A stretch of DNA of 9,934 nt from UBA4655 sp044337015. Its GTDB lineage: Bacteria > Planctomycetota > Planctomycetia > Pirellulales > UBA1268. Of this stretch, positions 7,126 to 9,934 are shown in pieces. The position numbers and the translations under genes are program-made. The notes below the pieces were generated by a model. It did not search any database and was not told where the DNA came from. It was given only the letters and a program-made list of their open reading frames with translations. The stretch covers positions 1 through 9,934 of the forward strand of contig JBIIOJ010000104.1 of assembly GCA_044337015.1 (NCBI GenBank), given 5' to 3'. The stretch's first letter is position 1. Each line of letters opens with the position of its first letter.

Positions 7126-8466
7126 CTAGCCCGAATAGGCCCGGATCAGAACCGCCCCCGCCTGCCCCTGCGGCGTCACGGAGGAGGAGAGGAAGCTCGA
7201 GCCGGCGGCCTCTCCGCCGCGTGCGGCAAGGATGGGGCATTCGGGATCGGCGTGCTCGTAATTTCGCAGCGGGAAGAGTTGCCCTCGGGCCATGGCGAGC
7301 ATGCTCGCGATGCACTCCACCACGCCACCAGCCGCGCCGAGGTTGCCGAAACTCGACTTCGCGGCGACCGTGGGCACCCGCCCAAGGCTCTCGCCGAACA
7401 CCGCAGCGAGCGCCGATGCCTCCTCGCGATCCCCGCAGACCGTGCCGAGGCCGTGGGCGTGCACGTGGCCGACCTGATCGAAACGGATTCCGGAACCGGC
7501 AAACGCACCGCGGACGACGTTGCCGATCGCCTTCGCCGTGTCGCCGATGCCGCGTGCGGCAGTCTGCCGGCGGCTGGATGCCTGGCTGGCCGCATGGCCG
7601 ACGATCTCCCCGTGAATCTTCGCACCGCGTTTCACAGCGCGGCTGAGTTCCTCGAGCACGAGCACCCCGGCCCCCTCGCCGAGCACCATGCCACGGCGAT
7701 CGCGGTCGAAGGGGCGGCTCCAGCGGGCCGGGTCGTCGTCGCCGACGGCCACCTGCTCGTTCATGAGCGCGTGCACGGTCTTCATCGGATGAACCCGCGT
7801 GCCGGTCGAGCCGGCGAGCATGACGTCGGCGGCTCCCCGCTGGATCGTCATCACCGCCTCGCTGATCGCAAGGTGACCGCTCGCCTCCCGCATCGTGATG
7901 GAGTTGCTCGGGCCGCGGAGGTCGTTGTAGATGGCGATGTGGCTCGCCGGCATGTTCGGGAGGTACTTGAGCAGCCAGAGCGGATTGAGCAGCGGCATGC
8001 CCTTCTGGGCCCAGGCATCGAACTCGAAATCACCACCAGGGCCCCGACAGGCCGCGACGCTCGCGATGAAGTCCTCGGGCAGCGTCATCATGTAGTCGGA
8101 GCCGAAGACGCAGCCGAACCGCTCCGGCTCGACCGACGACGCCTCGCCGCCCGCGATGCCGCTTTCGTCGATCGCCCGCTGGGCGGCGGCGACGGCCATC
8201 TGGCTCTCGCGGCACATCACCTTCAGCCCCTTGCGGATCGCCTTTTTCTGGTCCGGCTGGAGCCGGCCGAAGTCGGCGATGTCGCCGGTGAAGGCCCGAG
8301 CCTCGGCGGCGTGCTTCACGGGAATTCCTCCCGCGTCGAAGAGCGAGATCGGGCCGACACAGGAGTCGCCGCCCGACAGCTTCGCCCACAGGTCGTCGAG
8401 CGTGAGCCCCGCGGGGCTCACGATTCCCATCCCCGTGACGACGACGCGGCGGAGCCCTGCAGCCAT
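7126..8466 (-). CDS. FabF-type beta-ketoacyl synthase homologue lacking catalytic Cys
   Basis: The protein has 446 residues from the chosen ATG and matches the KAS II/FabF fold throughout. It opens RRVVVTGMGIVSPAG and contains IQRGAADVMLAGSTGTRVHP, FDRDRRGMVLGEGAGVLVLE, HAHGLGT and AAKSSFGNLGAAGG. In an active condensing enzyme the nucleophile lies in a TACAS-type motif; here that segment is NSITMREASGHLA, with Glu194 in place of Cys. The first catalytic His is kept (His338 in AHGLGT) and so is the Lys (Lys370), but the second His is Asn375 (SSFGNLG). Normal condensation is therefore unlikely. By analogy with Cys-to-Gln chain-length factors and KSQ domains, it could be a partner subunit or a decarboxylase. 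The ATG at 8466 has AGGAAAGG just upstream and gives the normal FabF N-terminus, so the longer in-frame extension is rejected. It follows the secretin-like gene by 64 bases. No acyl carrier protein or second KAS is visible nearby. Confidence 0.93.
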   Translation of the reverse strand: MAAGLRRVVVTGMGIVSPAGLTLDDLWAKLSGGDSCVGPISLFDAGGIPVKHAAEARAFTGDIADFGRLQPDQKKAIRKGLKVMCRESQMAVAAAQRAIDESGIAGGEASSVEPERFGCVFGSDYMMTLPEDFIASVAACRGPGGDFEFDAWAQKGMPLLNPLWLLKYLPNMPASHIAIYNDLRGPSNSITMREASGHLAISEAVMTIQRGAADVMLAGSTGTRVHPMKTVHALMNEQVAVGDDDPARWSRPFDRDRRGMVLGEGAGVLVLEELSRAVKRGAKIHGEIVGHAASQASSRRQTAARGIGDTAKAIGNVVRGAFAGSGIRFDQVGHVHAHGLGTVCGDREEASALAAVFGESLGRVPTVAAKSSFGNLGAAGGVVECIASMLAMARGQLFPLRNYEHADPECPILAARGGEAAGSSFLSSSVTPQGQAGAVLIRAYSG

Positions 8467-8511
8467 GAATCCCTTTCCTGTGTGCTCGTGGGAGGTCCGT
8501 TTGACCGGCGG

Positions 8512-8517
8512 AGTATA
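8512..8517 (-). promoter_or_regulatory. Possible -10 element before the ketoacyl-synthase-like gene
   Basis: The minus strand reads TATACT at 8517-8512, five of six matches to the -10 consensus, between the upstream gene's stop and the ATG at 8466. It would give a leader of about 40 bases. No good -35 hexamer is seen 16-18 bases further upstream, so this may be chance and the gene may depend on read-through. Confidence 0.25.
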
Positions 8518-8530
8518 GCGAACCATCGCC

Positions 8531-9589
8531 TTACCGGCGGGCCGCCAGCCGCGGCTCCACGATGACGACGACGTCCCGGCGGGCCGCGTCGCCGGCGAAG
8601 AGCGTAGGCCCTTGGCCGGCCCCGGGCTCCGGCACGGGCCAGGGAACGAGCCCGAGCCCCACGACGAGGGCGTGCGTGCTCGGCCAGCGGAACCGCTCGC
8701 CAACGCGGATGCTCGAGAGCTGCGGAACCTCGATCTGCACCCGCGAGCGATCCGGCGTCGGGGAGCCGATCACGACCGGCGCCATGCGCTCGATCTGGTC
8801 GATCCGGCAGCGAACGACCGCCTCGACCGAATCACCATCCTTCGAGAGGAGGGGATGGACGTCGAGCGAGAGCCCCTCGTCGGCCTCGGCCTGGAGCGTC
8901 TGCCACCCCGGCCAGACTTCCGGCCGGATCGACACGTCCTGGATGTAGGGCCGCTTGCGGCCGCCGCTGATCGCCGCGGGCTGGCCGTTGGCCGCGAGCA
9001 CGGCGCCGGTCGGAAGCTCCCGGTAGTCGGACCGCCCGCCGACCCGGGCCAGAAACATCGCGAGCTCCTCCCGCGAGAGCATCCACGCCTGCACGCCCGG
9101 CGTGGCGGTGGGAATCGGCTTGAGCATCGAAACCGCCGTTCCCCGCCAGGCGGGCCCGCCCATGCCGATCACGCGAACGCTGAAGCGGTGCGGCGAGGCC
9201 GCGTCGGTCGTGAACCGGGTGACCACATCCGCCACCCGCTCCTGCATCGCAGGCACATGGAAGCACCGCAGCGCCTTCTCGTCGGCCGCGATCGCGGCGA
9301 GCTGCGTGCCGTGCCAGGCGGGGTAGCCGGTGTCCTGGAGGACCCAGTCGACGACCAGCTTCTGGCTGCCCGGCCCGGCCTGCTCCACGAATGGCGAGAT
9401 GTCGTAGGTCTGCATCACCTGCCCGCCGTCGGCCTGGAGATCGGGGGCCGTCCAAGAGGTCGGCTTCACGGCCGCAACGACGAGCGGCTCCTCGGCGCGC
9501 GCCGCCGCCCCGAAGAACGCGATCACGAAGACGGCCACAAACAGGCCCATGAACGGAGCCCTGCACAGGCCTTTCTGCAACGCCACCAT
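8531..9589 (-). CDS. Exported protein with secretin-like C-terminal region
   Basis: The protein has 352 residues from the chosen ATG at 9589. That start has GAGGTG five bases upstream and begins directly with a signal peptide: Lys6 and Arg10, a hydrophobic core at about 13-29 and a likely cleavage site after ARA (30-32). This start is preferred to the longer in-frame one at 9631. The middle is unrecognised. The region from about 190 to the end resembles the secretin family: LPTGAVLAANGQPAAISGG...RPYI, then GLSLDVHPLLSKDGDSVEA, then VPQLSSIRVGERF and DVVVIVEPRL. This matches the usual pattern of a 'results, gene-quoted default, G-rich turn, long beta hairpin' only loosely. I see no N0/N1 domains, so it is probably not a full type II or III secretion pore. 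It is most likely periplasmic or outer-membrane associated. The substrate and role are unknown. Homology to secretins is inferred from pattern, not from a search. Confidence 0.8.
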   Translation of the reverse strand: MVALQKGLCRAPFMGLFVAVFVIAFFGAAARAEEPLVVAAVKPTSWTAPDLQADGGQVMQTYDISPFVEQAGPGSQKLVVDWVLQDTGYPAWHGTQLAAIAADEKALRCFHVPAMQERVADVVTRFTTDAASPHRFSVRVIGMGGPAWRGTAVSMLKPIPTATPGVQAWMLSREELAMFLARVGGRSDYRELPTGAVLAANGQPAAISGGRKRPYIQDVSIRPEVWPGWQTLQAEADEGLSLDVHPLLSKDGDSVEAVVRCRIDQIERMAPVVIGSPTPDRSRVQIEVPQLSSIRVGERFRWPSTHALVVGLGLVPWPVPEPGAGQGPTLFAGDAARRDVVVIVEPRLAARR

Positions 9590-9609
9590 GCCATCACCTC
9601 GACGGCGGG

Positions 9610-9639
9610 ACTTTAGGAGGTCTGCCGGCAAAGCCGCAA
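9610..9639 (-). promoter_or_regulatory. Weak sigma-70-like promoter for the exported-protein gene
   Basis: The minus strand has TTGCGG (9634-9639), an 18-base spacer and TAAAGT (9610-9615), so initiation would fall near 9603. This leaves a short leader carrying the GAGGTG ribosome binding site before the ATG at 9589. Matches to consensus are partial. The rest of 9640-9819 shows no convincing gene; an open frame at 9613-9924 on the minus strand runs into the repeat and looks non-coding. Confidence 0.3.
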
Positions 9640-9819
9640 GGCGAAATCAGGGCCGACCGAGAGGCAGGTTTCTTGAAGGAGGCCGCATTGCCGCCGGGGC
9701 AGCGGACGCATCGTCGCTACGGCGAGGATACGCCTGATGCTCCTCAATTTTCCCCACCCGCTCGACCACGCTCCCCCGAAGGCGTTCAGCATCAGAGTGG
9801 CTCTCTGACCCATTGAGCA

Positions 9820-9934
9820 CCACGTTTGACCGGTTCGGGGCTGCCCGTGTGCCCGAGACGGCGTAGCTGACCAGCGCAGGCCGGAGGCCGAAGCGCCAGT
9901 CAGGTCCGAGTGAGCGGAGGGCATGGATGCCCGA
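9820..9934 (+). repeat. Dispersed structured palindromic element, copy 2 (cut by window end)
   Basis: Bases 9820-9865 are identical to 3-48, and the copy has the same orientation as copy 1. The shared part includes the left arm of the outer stem (9832-9854); the closing arm would lie beyond 9934. The inner part differs in sequence but keeps the plan. CTGAC (9867-9871) pairs with GTCAG (9899-9903), GCGC (9874-9877) with GCGC (9893-9896), and GGCC-GGA-GGCC forms a terminal hairpin (9879-9889). A second hairpin, GGGCAT-GG-ATGCCC, is at 9919-9932. It is preceded by GAGTGAGCGGA, the counterpart of CGAGCGAGCGGA in copy 1. The element lies about 230 bases upstream of the exported-protein gene. Confidence 0.8.

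Noticed and set aside
8498..8508. CGTTTGACCGG shared with the left edge of the dispersed repeat
   Set aside because: Only 11 bases match, with no palindrome around them. A match this short to some part of a 46-base segment is plausible by chance in this window.
7033..8565. Plus-strand open frame opposite the ketoacyl-synthase-like gene
   Set aside because: It covers the full length of a recognised minus-strand gene; its residues reflect the complementary codons only.
9613..9924. Minus-strand open frame upstream of the exported-protein gene
   Set aside because: It runs through the structured repeat and overlaps the probable promoter and leader. No family or ribosome binding site supports it.

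Overview
The window is GC-rich bacterial DNA of about 9.9 kb. Every gene I can support lies on the minus strand. The gene set and several protein traits suggest a member of the Planctomycetota. These traits are an IF-2 with a very long low-complexity N-terminus, an EndoIII-like protein with a Lys/Pro/Ala-rich tail inside the nusA-infB operon, a FabF-like protein without its catalytic Cys, and an exported protein resembling a secretin domain. The assignment is from recognition only, not from a database search.

Layout, in the direction of transcription (right to left): (1) 9820-9934 holds the left part of a dispersed structured repeat. (2) 9589-8531 encodes an exported protein with a secretin-like C-terminal part. 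(3) 8466-7126 encodes a FabF-type ketoacyl-synthase homologue in which the nucleophilic Cys is Glu and the second catalytic His is Asn. (4) 7125-6673 is a long gap. It contains a good sigma-70-like promoter (TTGACA, 17-base spacer, TACCTT) and a leader of about 365 bases with several hairpins and three tandem repeat units. A weak open frame runs through the leader and ends in an ATGA overlap with nusA. (5) 6672-197 is a compact translation and transcription operon: nusA, infB, rbfA, the HhH-GPD-like gene, and yebC. Its last four genes are 18 bases apart or less, or overlap. (6) 3-172 is a complete copy of the same structured repeat, just downstream of yebC.

The operon links transcription elongation (NusA), initiation (IF-2), 30S maturation (RbfA) and a YebC/TACO1-family protein. 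rimP, the usual gene before nusA, is not recognisable. The upstream pair (secretin-like and ketoacyl-synthase-like) is a separate unit.

The most unusual signal is the repeat at the two ends. Both copies share 46 identical bases, including the left half of a long stem. Their inner hairpin stems differ in sequence but stay base-paired, and the loops keep a GGA. That pattern of compensatory change suggests a folded RNA or a mobile palindromic element. The next most interesting points are the predicted non-condensing ketoacyl synthase, the degenerate DNA-glycosylase fold with an H1-like tail inside a translation operon, and the nusA leader.
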